NCBI RefSeq assembly: GCF_000293885.2
Contig: NZ_CP010945.1
Span: 2,686,001 to 2,750,000, forward strand
From: Pseudomonas fluorescens NCIMB 11764
GTDB lineage: Bacteria > Pseudomonadota > Gammaproteobacteria > Pseudomonadales > Pseudomonadaceae
Direction of reading: 5' to 3'
DNA: 64,000 nt
A model generated the notes under the pieces. It worked only from the letters and a program-made list of their open reading frames with translations, searched no databases and was not told the origin of the DNA. Of this stretch, positions 42,283 through 50,578 are shown piece after piece (positions within the stretch are counted from its first letter, which is position 1; each line of letters begins with the position of its first letter). Made by a program: the position numbers and the translations under genes.

Positions 42283-43193
42283 GACAGCGCACCAATGGCT
42301 ACGGTGTATCCGGTGCAAAACGCCGCTTCGGCCTCGCTTGGCGATATATCGGTCCAGTTGTGAAGCGTCACCTTGCGCACACCCTCGACGTGCAGCGCGG
42401 CATGAACGGCTGATTCAGAGATCTCAACGCCCAGGCGCCGCCGCTGAGTGATCAACTTGAGCAGGCGTGCTTGCGCCGCTTCGCGGATGGGCTCTGCTTC
42501 GGGTCCGGTCGTGGCGAGATAGAGCACCGCGTCGACTTGGTAAGGCAGCACAGTCGCTGGCTGCACCGTCAGCCGATCGGCAACCGGGCGACGATCATCG
42601 TCGCTGAGGTATCGGCTGACGATATCCAGCAATGCCTGGTCGACGCTTCCGTCTCCGACCAAACCTTGAACAGTGACGACGACTTCTGCTGGCGACGGGC
42701 TTTCAGCCGTTGCATCGGCGACGCGGCCGTCAGCGCTGCGCGCGTGCAGGATGTAACTGTTACGGGGCCCTGCGGTGGATAGCCCCTCCCATGCCATCTG
42801 CGCGCGCTCGCGCAGCGAGTCGTCCGACTCCATGACCGTAACGATGGGCGGGACGGCCGAGCTATTGCCCGGGGTCACGACCAAGCGTTCGACGTTAACG
42901 TTGCCGGCGAGCTGCTCGAGGTCTTTGCCTTTGGCCTTTGCCAGCATGTTGGCCAGGGACGCTTCGTTCACACGTTGGCGCAGCAGCATCTCGCGATAGG
43001 CATTCTCCTGCAGGAGCTTGGTCAGAGGTTCCGATTCGACTGCCAATGTCGCGGCGACTTCGGTTTGCTGCTCGACTGGCCAGAGGCTGACTGCGTAGGC
43101 CTTGCGTTCGGCGAGGATCTGCTCGTAGTCGATCTGCTCGACGACGTCAGGGTCCGGCAACTGAGCCAGGTCGATGGGGGTAAAGGTTTTCAT
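42279..43193 (-). CDS. J: Baseplate assembly protein J
   Basis: A 304-residue baseplate wedge protein with the J-family pattern: FTPIDLAQLPDPDVVEQIDYEQILAERK at the N-terminus and DSVHAR-like GPRNSYILHARSADGRVADATAESPSPAEVVVTV in the middle. Overlaps W and I by 4 bp each. Confidence 0.93.
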   Translation of the reverse strand: MKTFTPIDLAQLPDPDVVEQIDYEQILAERKAYAVSLWPVEQQTEVAATLAVESEPLTKLLQENAYREMLLRQRVNEASLANMLAKAKGKDLEQLAGNVNVERLVVTPGNSSAVPPIVTVMESDDSLRERAQMAWEGLSTAGPRNSYILHARSADGRVADATAESPSPAEVVVTVQGLVGDGSVDQALLDIVSRYLSDDDRRPVADRLTVQPATVLPYQVDAVLYLATTGPEAEPIREAAQARLLKLITQRRRLGVEISESAVHAALHVEGVRKVTLHNWTDISPSEAEAAFCTGYTVAIGALS

Positions 43194-43543
43194 GCTGTTG
43201 CTCCCAGGCTTAAAGGCACGCTCAGGCTCAATGGCTCGTTGGTGTCCACCAGGCTGCCCTCGATGTCGAGGATTGCCTGGCCCGCGACATCACCCAATGT
43301 CAGCTGGACGCGACTCAGGCGAATCCGCGGCTCCCATCGCATCAGCGCGATGGCAGTGGCCGCGTAGGCCTGCAGCCGGGTTGAACTGTTGAGCGGCCAA
43401 TCGATCAGGTCGGCGAGCTGACTGCCGTATTCACGCCGCATTACCCGGGTGCCGATCGGTGTAGTCAGGATGTCGGCGATCGATTGCACCAGGTGATCGG
43501 TGCCCACGATGGCGCGGCCGGAATTGCTGTTCATGCCGATCAT
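43190..43543 (-). CDS. W: Baseplate assembly protein W (gp25-like)
   Basis: A 117-residue gp25/GPW lysozyme-like baseplate protein: DHLVQSIADILTTPIGTRVMRREYGSQLADLIDWPLN. It is the usual sheath-initiating wedge piece. It overlaps V by 4 bp; ATG 43534 is an alternative start. Confidence 0.92.
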   Translation of the reverse strand: MIGMNSNSGRAIVGTDHLVQSIADILTTPIGTRVMRREYGSQLADLIDWPLNSSTRLQAYAATAIALMRWEPRIRLSRVQLTLGDVAGQAILDIEGSLVDTNEPLSLSVPLSLGATA

Positions 43544-44085
43544 GGGATAGGTCCATCGGAAACAGCATTGCCACGCATCACGCCGGAGGTGCGGTGATTG
43601 ACCAGGCTGATTTCCTGCTCGCCGGCGACGACGTCCTTGGTCACGTTTACCAGGCCGTCGATATCGACATCACCCTTAATTTTCAGGCCGCCGGGTACGA
43701 TCAGCTCGACCTTTCCATCCGCCGGCAACGTCGCCGTCAGCGTGTGGCTCGCGGTGTCGTAGTCAACGATTGCGCCGTCGCGGTAGCGGCGCCGGCGGCG
43801 TGTTGGCACGTTGTCCGGAGCGTTGAAACGGTCGCTGTACAGGCCGAAAATGACGAAGCCGTGTGCCGGATTACCGGAAGGCGAAAGCACCAGGCATTGT
43901 TCGTGGATGCTCGGCGGATCCCAGTCGCTGTCCTCCCCAGCACGCAGGGCAAAAAATGGAAGCCAACCGGTCAGCAAACCGCCGGTTTTCACACGGCAAC
44001 GCGGCTTCTCCAGATCGAGCTCGGCGATGGTGCCGGCACGAATCAGGTTTTCAAGGCGTCGAGTCAGTTCAGTAAGAGAGTCCAT
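43540..44085 (-). CDS. V: Baseplate spike protein V
   Basis: A 181-residue gpV-type spike: RRLENLIRAGTIAELDLEKPRCRVKTGGLLTGWLPFFALRAGEDSDWDPPSIHEQCLVLSPSG is the OB-fold region; the C-terminal part (TLPADGKVELIVPGGLKIKGDVDIDG) forms the beta-prism. It pierces the outer membrane. ATG 44085 is chosen; the frame is open 12 codons earlier. Confidence 0.92.
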   Translation of the reverse strand: MDSLTELTRRLENLIRAGTIAELDLEKPRCRVKTGGLLTGWLPFFALRAGEDSDWDPPSIHEQCLVLSPSGNPAHGFVIFGLYSDRFNAPDNVPTRRRRRYRDGAIVDYDTASHTLTATLPADGKVELIVPGGLKIKGDVDIDGLVNVTKDVVAGEQEISLVNHRTSGVMRGNAVSDGPIP

Positions 44086-44132
44086 GCCGCCGATGTTGCA
44101 GGTCGCGCGTGCGAGCTGCATCGGCGGGCGGC

Positions 44133-44151
44133 TGTAGCGCGAGTGCGTACA
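44133..44151 (-). promoter_or_regulatory. Ogr-type box of the V operon
   Basis: TGT-N13-ACA, TGTAGCGCGAGTGCGTACA, with centre 57 bp upstream of the V start. Same spacing and TGTAG start as the other two late boxes. Confidence 0.7.
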
Positions 44152-44159
44152 AGCGAGAG

Positions 44160-44612
44160 TTAGCCAGCGAGGTGATCGATGAACAGATTCCGGATGTTTT
44201 CCAGCTCGTCGCCGCTGAATCCCAGCAGCTGGCGTGTTTCGTATTGCACATCCGCTTGGCCGCGATCCGGTCGATCCTTGAGGCCGTACTGGTGAACCCG
44301 GGCAATACGACTCACACGCCCGACGAATCCGACAGACAGGCCATTGGCTGTGACTTCGGTGCGCAGGTAGCGGGCCGTTTTCAACTTACCGAACATCTTG
44401 CCCTTGATCCTGCCTTTTTTCCCGCGCAGGTCCTTGGGTTTGCGTGGCGCGAACGCCGAACCATCAGGATTGCGCTGGGTCGTTATGCGTTTTGACTGGC
44501 TCCGGCGAAGATCGCGGGCAACAACGCCCAGCAGCTTGCGGCGTTCGCCCTCATCCAGCTTGGCTAGCAAAACTGAAACCCACGTTTCCAGCGCCTGCAG
44601 GTCATTGCTCAT
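44160..44612 (-). CDS. S: Tail completion/virion morphogenesis protein S
   Basis: A 150-residue gpS-type protein (phage virion morphogenesis family): ALETWVSVLLAKLDEGERRKLLGVVARDLRRSQSKRITTQRNPDGSAFAPRK. It closes the tail. Overlaps R by 4 bp; last gene of the O operon. Confidence 0.9.
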   Translation of the reverse strand: MSNDLQALETWVSVLLAKLDEGERRKLLGVVARDLRRSQSKRITTQRNPDGSAFAPRKPKDLRGKKGRIKGKMFGKLKTARYLRTEVTANGLSVGFVGRVSRIARVHQYGLKDRPDRGQADVQYETRQLLGFSGDELENIRNLFIDHLAG

Positions 44613-45091
44613 GGTTTATCCCATTGGGCGATCGGATTACCGCTGGGGGTTATCAGCTCAAGCCCAGGCGTGAAGAACACCTCATCATCGACTACTGGTT
44701 CTGGTGGATGATTGACGACCAGGCTGCCGTCGTCCTGGCGTTTAACGATTACACGCTCAGTGAGCGGAAGCTTTATCGACAGGTCGACCTTGCTGTTATC
44801 CAGAAGGTCGACTTCGAACGCGACGGCGTCCTTGCTGCGCTCCAGGTTCTCCATCAGTTCGCGCTGATTCACCAGGATCCAGGCGAACAGTGGAATGGCG
44901 ATCGCATCGGGGTGGCCAGCGTAATCCGTGAAAATCAGGTTCAGCGTATAGCTGTATTCGAACGACAGGCCGGGGGCCGCGGTGCCGCGCATGGTGCCGT
45001 TGTCGATGAATATCATCATGCGGTCAGGGTTTTTCTTCAGCTCTGGCACAGAGGCCAGCAGATGGGCGCGCAGCGATTCTGGTTTGTTCAT
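44609..45091 (-). CDS. R: Tail completion protein R
   Basis: A 160-residue gpR-type tail completion protein: ESLRAHLLASVPELKKNPDRMMIFIDNGTMRGTAAPGLSFEYSYTLNLIF. It lies between the lysis genes and S as in P2 and overlaps both neighbours by 4 bp. Confidence 0.9.
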   Translation of the reverse strand: MNKPESLRAHLLASVPELKKNPDRMMIFIDNGTMRGTAAPGLSFEYSYTLNLIFTDYAGHPDAIAIPLFAWILVNQRELMENLERSKDAVAFEVDLLDNSKVDLSIKLPLTERVIVKRQDDGSLVVNHPPEPVVDDEVFFTPGLELITPSGNPIAQWDKP

Positions 45092-45354
45092 GGTTTACCC
45101 GCCTGGGACTGCTGACACTGGTAGACCATATCGACCTGCGCAGCGCATTGCGCCCAGTCGCCCTCGGTAACGTCCTGGTCGTTGAGCAGGGCGCCGTTGT
45201 TGTCCGGTTTAGTCGCCGACAGCGTGCAAGGCACCACGGCCGGACACCCAGTCGCGATAAGCAGCGGCTCCGGTGATGGCGGGTCGTTCGCGCAACCGGC
45301 GAGCAGCGTCAGGCAGAGGCTGATCAGCCCATAAGCGAAGGTCGGCATTCTCAC
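45088..45354 (-). CDS. lysC: Rz1-like spanin lipoprotein (LysC)
   Basis: An 88-residue outer-membrane lipoprotein with lipobox LLAGC near residue 21. It begins inside the Rz-like gene in another frame and extends past its end, with 146 bp overlap, the classic embedded Rz/Rz1 layout. With the i-spanin it disrupts the outer membrane. Confidence 0.87.
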   Translation of the reverse strand: MRMPTFAYGLISLCLTLLAGCANDPPSPEPLLIATGCPAVVPCTLSATKPDNNGALLNDQDVTEGDWAQCAAQVDMVYQCQQSQAGKP

Positions 45355-45640
45355 GTTTCAAGTCCTCGATCGTTTGTTGACGGGTGGCGAGCCCTTGGCG
45401 CAATTGGTCTTGCACGCTGCGCAGCTTGATCTGGGCGGTTCGTTCTTCCTGCAGTGAGGCCTGAAGATGAATGGCGGTCGCCTCGCTACGCGTTGCCCGA
45501 TCGCGGGCGGCATCTGCTGCTTGATTAGCCAGCTCAGCATTTTTGTCAGCGACCTCGATCCGTTGGGACTGAGTCCAGACCAGAAGCGCGATCGCGGCGA
45601 GCAAGGCCACGCCATAAAGCGCCTGCCGCAGCGTGCTCAC
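45209..45640 (-). CDS. lysB: Rz-like spanin (LysB family)
   Basis: A 143-residue inner-membrane spanin: one N-terminal helix (YGVALLAAIALLVWTQSQRIE) then a long coiled coil (~residues 30-110) spanning the periplasm. It contains the Rz1 start in another frame. Confidence 0.87.
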   Translation of the reverse strand: MSTLRQALYGVALLAAIALLVWTQSQRIEVADKNAELANQAADAARDRATRSEATAIHLQASLQEERTAQIKLRSVQDQLRQGLATRQQTIEDLKRENADLRLWADQPLPDAARRLRERPAITGAAAYRDWVSGRGALHAVGD

Positions 45641-45843
45641 GCGCGGTACCAGCCGGCTGCGTTCATTGCTGCGGTATCGAGCTTGCGGACATCGCCACAG
45701 ACGACCACAGCCTTTACGCCCGGTTTCGCAACTGCGATCGCTTCGCCGAGTGCCCGAGCCAGCTCGAAGGGAGAGCCCGCTGGCAGTAGAAAGACATCGC
45801 CATCTGCGGGTGAGAGTTTGCGGATCTGATCATGGTCAATCAT
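45637..45843 (-). CDS. Small phage protein in the lysis cassette
   Basis: A 68-residue soluble protein (MIDHDQIRKLSPADGDVFLLPAGSPFELARALGEAIAVAKPGVKAVVVCGDVRKLD...). The start overlaps the endolysin stop by 4 bp and the stop overlaps lysB. Function unknown; small genes at this place occur in related Pseudomonas phages. Confidence 0.7.
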   Translation of the reverse strand: MIDHDQIRKLSPADGDVFLLPAGSPFELARALGEAIAVAKPGVKAVVVCGDVRKLDTAAMNAAGWYRA

Positions 45844-46679
45844 GCGGCCTCCGGTACAGAGCAGCCTGCAGCGTGACGCTGATAGGCGCGCTCCAGCTTG
45901 GTGTCGTACAGGTTGCGGGCGAAGTCGGGGCCGTTGTAAGCCCTGGCAAACGCCGCCCATTTTTTGCCTTTTAATGCTTTGAGCAACGCCGCCTCGGCTT
46001 CGATAAAGCGCACGAAAGCTTCGAATTGCTCGTTCTCATTGCGGGCCATCCGATCGGTAAAGTCCGTCACGCTCGCGTACCCGAGGCGCACGGCGTGATA
46101 GCCCATCACCTGGAAGGCGCCCCAGCTGGCCGACTCCAACGCGCAAACATCGTCGATCAATCGGGCGTTCGCCAGGCGCTGGTGCTCTGCCGAACCGCCG
46201 GCGTAACCACCGCTTTTGGGATTTACCAGGTTGGGCTGGACCGCCGCCAATTGATCGGCGTGGTTCTTCAATTCGGCGGGATCATCACTAGGTGCGCGCG
46301 GCGTGGCCAGCTGGCGATACATGATGTGTCGCTCGAAAAGAATCTTCGGCTTGCCATTGTCGAGGAAGCCGCTGCCTTGGCTTTCGACTTCGTTGACGGC
46401 CAAGATCGTCGCGAGCTCAACGCCGAGGCGTCCCGCAGCGTTCACCAGCAGGGCGTGCTGCAGCAGGTTCGAACAATCGGCGCCGGCCAGCGCGAGAGCG
46501 GTTTTCGAGCCCGCAATACCATCAATTACCAACCCAACCTGCCGCTGGTAATTACGCACTGCGGACTCTGTGGTGTCCCCGAAATCGCCGTCTGGCTCAA
46601 GACCGGCACCGTACAGGTTGAGCCGCTGTTGCAGTGTGCGGACATCTTGCCCGCGATCGCCGTGGCGCAGAACAGTCAT
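45840..46679 (-). CDS. Endolysin (N-acetylmuramidase with PG-binding domain)
   Basis: A 279-residue endolysin. The N-terminal peptidoglycan-binding_1 domain (~residues 8-65: GQDVRTLQQRLNLYGAGLEPDGDFGDTTESAVRNYQ) is followed by a DUF3380/N-acetylmuramidase catalytic domain (~80-270) with the catalytic Glu in ATILAVNEVESQGSGF. No signal peptide, so it needs the holin. Confidence 0.9.
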   Translation of the reverse strand: MTVLRHGDRGQDVRTLQQRLNLYGAGLEPDGDFGDTTESAVRNYQRQVGLVIDGIAGSKTALALAGADCSNLLQHALLVNAAGRLGVELATILAVNEVESQGSGFLDNGKPKILFERHIMYRQLATPRAPSDDPAELKNHADQLAAVQPNLVNPKSGGYAGGSAEHQRLANARLIDDVCALESASWGAFQVMGYHAVRLGYASVTDFTDRMARNENEQFEAFVRFIEAEAALLKALKGKKWAAFARAYNGPDFARNLYDTKLERAYQRHAAGCSVPEAA

Positions 46680-46990
46680 AGCTGATCCACCTTGCGGTTG
46701 AAGAATTGTTTGGCCAGGGCGCGCGTGCCCTCAACCCCGAGCAGTCCGATCACACCACCGAAGAACGGGCCGGTGGTCGCCGGAATGCCCAGCAGAAAAA
46801 GCCCGTGACTTGCCGAGAGTGCCAAGGCGCCGCACAACGGTGCCTCGAGCAAGACTCTGCGCCATGTGCCGCCGCCGTAGATGATCCGCAGCGCGGCGAT
46901 CACGCAGGCAAGCCCGCCCGCGTAGAAGGCAGGCCAGTTAAGTTCGAGCCAGGCAGCTAACCAGGCCCATGTATCCGGTTTGTCAGGCAT
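46676..46990 (-). CDS. Phage holin
   Basis: A 104-residue holin with about three hydrophobic segments: NWPAFYAGGLACVIAALRIIYGGG, LLEAPLCGALALSASHGLFLLG and TGPFFGGVIGLLGVEGTRALAKQF. ATG 46990 gives the usual MPDKPDTW start; a longer start at 47062 overlaps the X stop and could be used through coupling. It overlaps the endolysin by 4 bp. Confidence 0.87.
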   Translation of the reverse strand: MPDKPDTWAWLAAWLELNWPAFYAGGLACVIAALRIIYGGGTWRRVLLEAPLCGALALSASHGLFLLGIPATTGPFFGGVIGLLGVEGTRALAKQFFNRKVDQL

Positions 46991-47052
46991 GCGCGTGATT
47001 CCGCTGTCCGAGGTTGAAGGTGGTGGAGCGTCAGTGCGTGTTGTCCGGTGGA

Positions 47053-47265
47053 TCAGTCCCATAGGTTCACCATTTGCAGTTCGGGGGCCTGCGGTGCGAT
47101 ATCCGGAAGTGCCACCCGGGTGCCGTGCGGAATGATCGTGCCGAGATCAGATAGCCCCGGGTTTACCTCGAGCACGGCCTCGGTGATGCCGGCTGTGCGG
47201 CCGTAGACTCGCCAGCAGATGGCGTCGACGGTGTCGCCCTGGGCGGCATACACGGAGGTCGTCAT
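47053..47265 (-). CDS. X: Tail protein X
   Basis: A 70-residue LysM-like tail protein: VYAAQGDTVDAICWRVYGRTAGITEAVLEVNPGLSDLGTIIPHGTRVALP. Typical P2 X. It starts at the last base of the L stop codon. Confidence 0.93.
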   Translation of the reverse strand: MTTSVYAAQGDTVDAICWRVYGRTAGITEAVLEVNPGLSDLGTIIPHGTRVALPDIAPQAPELQMVNLWD

Positions 47266-47729
47266 CAGATGAGCTCCACGGTGGAATGGCCTACGCCCAA
47301 CAGATCGCGAATGGCGAAACGGGCGTCACGACGGTATTCATCGACCGAAGGTGTCAGCTCGTCTGCGTTTTTGTTGCCTTCAACGCTGGAGTCGTAACTG
47401 CGATAGCGCTCAGCGAGCTCAGCTCCAACGCCGCAGTAGATTGAACGGCGGTAAAGGTGGATGAGGTGGCTTTCGCCGTTGACTTCAAACGCCGGCACAG
47501 CCCCGATCGTGGTGTATCCGTTCGCGACATGGCCCGACTTCACCGCAGCCAGTTCGCTGTTCACCTGGATTAACGCGTTGACGGTCACGACTTCAATGCG
47601 CGCATCAGTGATGCTGCCATCCAGGCGAATGGATGTGCGCAGGTGCACGACATCAATGTCAGGCCAGAACCCGTCATTTGTGATTACGTAGGGTTCGTCA
47701 GTGCTGCCGGTGGCAATAAATCCGCTCAT
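47265..47729 (-). CDS. L: Head completion protein L
   Basis: A 154-residue head completion/stabilisation protein: TNDGFWPDIDVVHLRTSIRLDGSITDARIEVVTVNALIQVNSEL, then HLYRRSIYCGVGAELAERYRSYDSS, as in P2 L. It follows M after about 100 bp. Confidence 0.92.
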   Translation of the reverse strand: MSGFIATGSTDEPYVITNDGFWPDIDVVHLRTSIRLDGSITDARIEVVTVNALIQVNSELAAVKSGHVANGYTTIGAVPAFEVNGESHLIHLYRRSIYCGVGAELAERYRSYDSSVEGNKNADELTPSVDEYRRDARFAIRDLLGVGHSTVELI

Positions 47730-47829
47730 GGTTCAGCCCTAAGTCGGCGGTGGCCGGGGCGTCACAGCGAGGAAAGGGGATAAACCTGCTGTTCGGCCCC
47801 GGGCCGCCGGGGTTGCGGGGTACGCTCGG

Positions 47830-48534
47830 TCAGCTCCCTGGTGGGGGAGCAATCTTTTTCTGAAGGCGCTCAGCACCTTCCAGGTCCTTCTTGCCGCCAC
47901 AGCTATTATCGAGCTCGATGGCGCGTTTTAGCAGTTCGATAGCGGCCATTACCTGACCGGGTTGGCCCGGGTTATCAGCCGTCAGCCCTGCTACTGTGGC
48001 GCGTCCTGTAGCCAGGTACAGCTTGGCCTTGACTTGGTCCGGCATGTCCTGGTTAGCGGTCAGCTCCATAGTCCTGTGCAAAATAGCCAGATCGAACCCG
48101 CCGCTGGCTTTTTGGGAGATCAGTGCGCATTCGGCAATTTCCTCGGCAATCAGGCAGCCGGTGGTCCGCTCGAAGCGATCGGGCATCAGCAGGTTGTGCT
48201 GCAACACATACGCTGCGATGTCGAGCGCACCGGAATAATCGGATGCATCCACGCGCCAGATCATGATGGTGGTGAGTACTTCGTCTTGAGCACCGTTCCC
48301 CGCCGCCAGAACACCATCGACGTAAGGCACGTAGGCCGGCAGGAGCTGCAACTTAAGCGCGGCTTTGCCTTCGTTCGACTGGATTTGCTTCAGGCGCAGA
48401 CGATCTTGCAGCAGCTGGGCCAGCTGCATTTCGTAGGCCGTCCCGCCCGCCATGGAGACGGCGGGCGAAGCGGCGGCCGCCTCTTGAGAGGCAAGCGCTT
48501 TCATCCGGTGACGCTGGGCGAGCGAGAGAGCCAT
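47830..48534 (-). CDS. M: Terminase small subunit M
   Basis: A 234-residue gpM-type terminase endonuclease subunit (QRHRMKALASQEAAAASP...; VPYVDGVLAAGNGAQDEVLTTIMIWRVDASDYSGALDIAAYVL). It recognises cos with the large subunit P. Lies directly after N. Confidence 0.92.
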   Translation of the reverse strand: MALSLAQRHRMKALASQEAAAASPAVSMAGGTAYEMQLAQLLQDRLRLKQIQSNEGKAALKLQLLPAYVPYVDGVLAAGNGAQDEVLTTIMIWRVDASDYSGALDIAAYVLQHNLLMPDRFERTTGCLIAEEIAECALISQKASGGFDLAILHRTMELTANQDMPDQVKAKLYLATGRATVAGLTADNPGQPGQVMAAIELLKRAIELDNSCGGKKDLEGAERLQKKIAPPPGS

Positions 48535-48536
48535 GG

Positions 48537-49541
48537 TTATGCGGCCTCTTCGATGTTTTCGACCAGGGCGCCGAGACCGAAGTCTTCGATCACGTAGTCT
48601 TCGTTCGACGACTGGTAGTCGGCGACACGATCGCGCTCCGGCTCGTCTTTGGTCATGCGACGACGGCTGCTGATCTGGAAATAGATCGACAGGTTTTTCA
48701 GCGTGGTGATCATGATGCCGCCGTCAATGAAGAACGGTGCATCCTCGATCGGTAGGCCGCCCAGCGTGCCGTTGGCGATGATGCGTGCGGCAGCCAGCTC
48801 GTTCTCGTTATCGGCCGCACCTTCGATGTTGGCCAGGAACTTCGCGTGCAACAAATTGCGGTCGACCAGGACGACCAAATCGGGACGTTTGCGATGCCAT
48901 GGGTCCAGCAGCTGGATCGCGTCGTAGACCAGACCGTCCAAGGTCTTGTAGTCGCCGGTCGGGCCGATGGTGACTTTGCCGGCAACCTTGCCGCTGCTCA
49001 ACACACGCTCTGGTGCCTTGGTGCGGTACTTCTCAAGCCAGCCCACGTTTACGTCTTCCAGCAACGGATGGGCGGTCCGATCGGTGGTCTCAGCAGCACT
49101 GGTGCCGTTGAAGCCGATCATGATGCGATCGAGCGCCTGGCGCTCAACGATTGCTCCCGACAAGCGAGCCTGAAAGTCCGGGAATTTTGCCCATGCATCC
49201 AGCAGTGCGTAAGGAATCGCGGTGTCGAAGTCGGTTTTTTTGCAGCTGTAGGTGTCGTTCTTCAGCGAGCTCACACCGCGAGGGTTGCGGGCGGTCTGAT
49301 TGGTGTTGGTACGGCCCGCAATGGTCGAGCCAACGCCCAGAACAATGGCCTCGCCGTCTTTTTCGTCGACGCCCAGCACGTTGATTTTTTTCAGGAATGC
49401 GCTGGATTCCTGAATAGCCGTTTCCAGCTTCTGCTGGACAGAAGGGGTGACGGTGAATTTCTCCGCCACCGACCCGACGGCGTTGATCGATGCAACCTGT
49501 TTGGTGAAGCCGTTGAAGGCAAGCCGTGTTTCGTTACGCAT
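48537..49541 (-). CDS. N: Major capsid protein N
   Basis: A 334-residue P2-family capsid protein (MRNETRLAFNGFTKQVASINAV... FTVTPSVQQKLETAIQESSAFLKKINV). The C-terminus NYVIEDFG-like segment (YQSSNEDYVIEDFGLGALVENI) is standard. It is cleaved and assembled on the O scaffold. Confidence 0.95.
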   Translation of the reverse strand: MRNETRLAFNGFTKQVASINAVGSVAEKFTVTPSVQQKLETAIQESSAFLKKINVLGVDEKDGEAIVLGVGSTIAGRTNTNQTARNPRGVSSLKNDTYSCKKTDFDTAIPYALLDAWAKFPDFQARLSGAIVERQALDRIMIGFNGTSAAETTDRTAHPLLEDVNVGWLEKYRTKAPERVLSSGKVAGKVTIGPTGDYKTLDGLVYDAIQLLDPWHRKRPDLVVLVDRNLLHAKFLANIEGAADNENELAAARIIANGTLGGLPIEDAPFFIDGGIMITTLKNLSIYFQISSRRRMTKDEPERDRVADYQSSNEDYVIEDFGLGALVENIEEAA

Positions 49542-49579
49542 GGTGTTCTCCTGTGGAGCTCGTTAGGGGGCCGACGTGA

Positions 49580-50422
49580 TCAGTAGGCGGTCAGCACAGC
49601 GCCGTCGCCGCCAGGCATTGCTGGGCGTTTGGTCTGGCTGTGGTCCTGGGTTTCGCCCAGGCGCTTGATCAAGTCCGCGAAATCGGTGGTCAGCTTTTCA
49701 TGTTTGCCGGAGAGGGCTTTCAGCGCTTCATCGGCTGACGCGACGACTTTGGCCTGATCGGCGGCGTGGCCGGCCAGCGCCTCGACGGCGTCGTTCAATT
49801 CGGAGAACTGAGCGTCGTCCTTGTTGGCTTTGGCCTTGCTGCGGCCGAGCAAATCGGAAACGCGGGAGAACAGGCCGTCGATCACGCTCGGGGTTTCGAC
49901 GACTTCGTCAAACTCCAGCTGCGCTTCGACGAGCTCCGAGAACAAGTTGTCCGGTTTGCTCTTGCGCGCCTTCAGCGGTGAGGCGTCGGGGTTTTGCGCG
50001 CTGAATGTGAGCATCTCGGTGCCCAGGCTCGCCGGCGAATCGGTGACAGCTAACCCATCAAGGTAAGCGCGGCCGGTGTCGGCAAACTTCGGCGAGATCT
50101 CGATGCTGGTGTACAGCTTCTGGCGCGCCTTGTTCATGGCGATCAGGTCGTCGGTCGGCTCGATCTGAACGAACAGGGCCAGCTTCTTCGTGCCGTTGAC
50201 GTCGACTTCTTCAGTCTTCGCCGCCAACACATCGCCGTAAGCACGGAACGGGCTGTCCGGCAGGACGCTGCGGTAGTGCTCCACCCAGACACGAGCGCCG
50301 TAGGTGTTCGGGTTATAAGTCTCGGCTGCATCGACCAGCCATTGGCGCTCGATCTGACGACCATCAGTGGTCGCACCTTCTACGGCGACGCGGAACCATT
50401 TGGAGCGAAACTTTTTCTTCAT
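49580..50422 (-). CDS. O: Capsid scaffolding protease O
   Basis: A 280-residue scaffold and serine protease. N-terminal protease domain with His in VWVEHYRS and Ser in QKLYTSIEISPKF; Asp is probably in the WLVDAAETYNP region. The C-terminus (~residues 190-270) is coiled-coil scaffold. ATG 50422 starts the family sequence. First gene of the O operon, divergent from P. Confidence 0.92.
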   Translation of the reverse strand: MKKKFRSKWFRVAVEGATTDGRQIERQWLVDAAETYNPNTYGARVWVEHYRSVLPDSPFRAYGDVLAAKTEEVDVNGTKKLALFVQIEPTDDLIAMNKARQKLYTSIEISPKFADTGRAYLDGLAVTDSPASLGTEMLTFSAQNPDASPLKARKSKPDNLFSELVEAQLEFDEVVETPSVIDGLFSRVSDLLGRSKAKANKDDAQFSELNDAVEALAGHAADQAKVVASADEALKALSGKHEKLTTDFADLIKRLGETQDHSQTKRPAMPGGDGAVLTAY

Positions 50423-50511
50423 GGGGCGGATCCTCAAAGCTGTGCTGCTGGGTGCAGTTGCGTTGAGGTACATCCTCGGCAGTCGCGCGATCGCGAGCAA
50501 TCAACGCCAGT

Positions 50512-50530
50512 TGTAGGCCCACGCGCTACA
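50512..50530. promoter_or_regulatory. Ogr-type box between O and P
   Basis: TGTAGGCCCACGCGCTACA, TGT-N13-ACA, with a perfect TGTAG/CTACA dyad. The centre is 58 bp upstream of P (plus) and 99 bp upstream of O (minus), so it may serve one or both operons. Confidence 0.72.
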
Positions 50531-50578
50531 TGGCACATCACTACGCCTTCACGCGCGCGAGGCGTCAGCATCGCCGCC

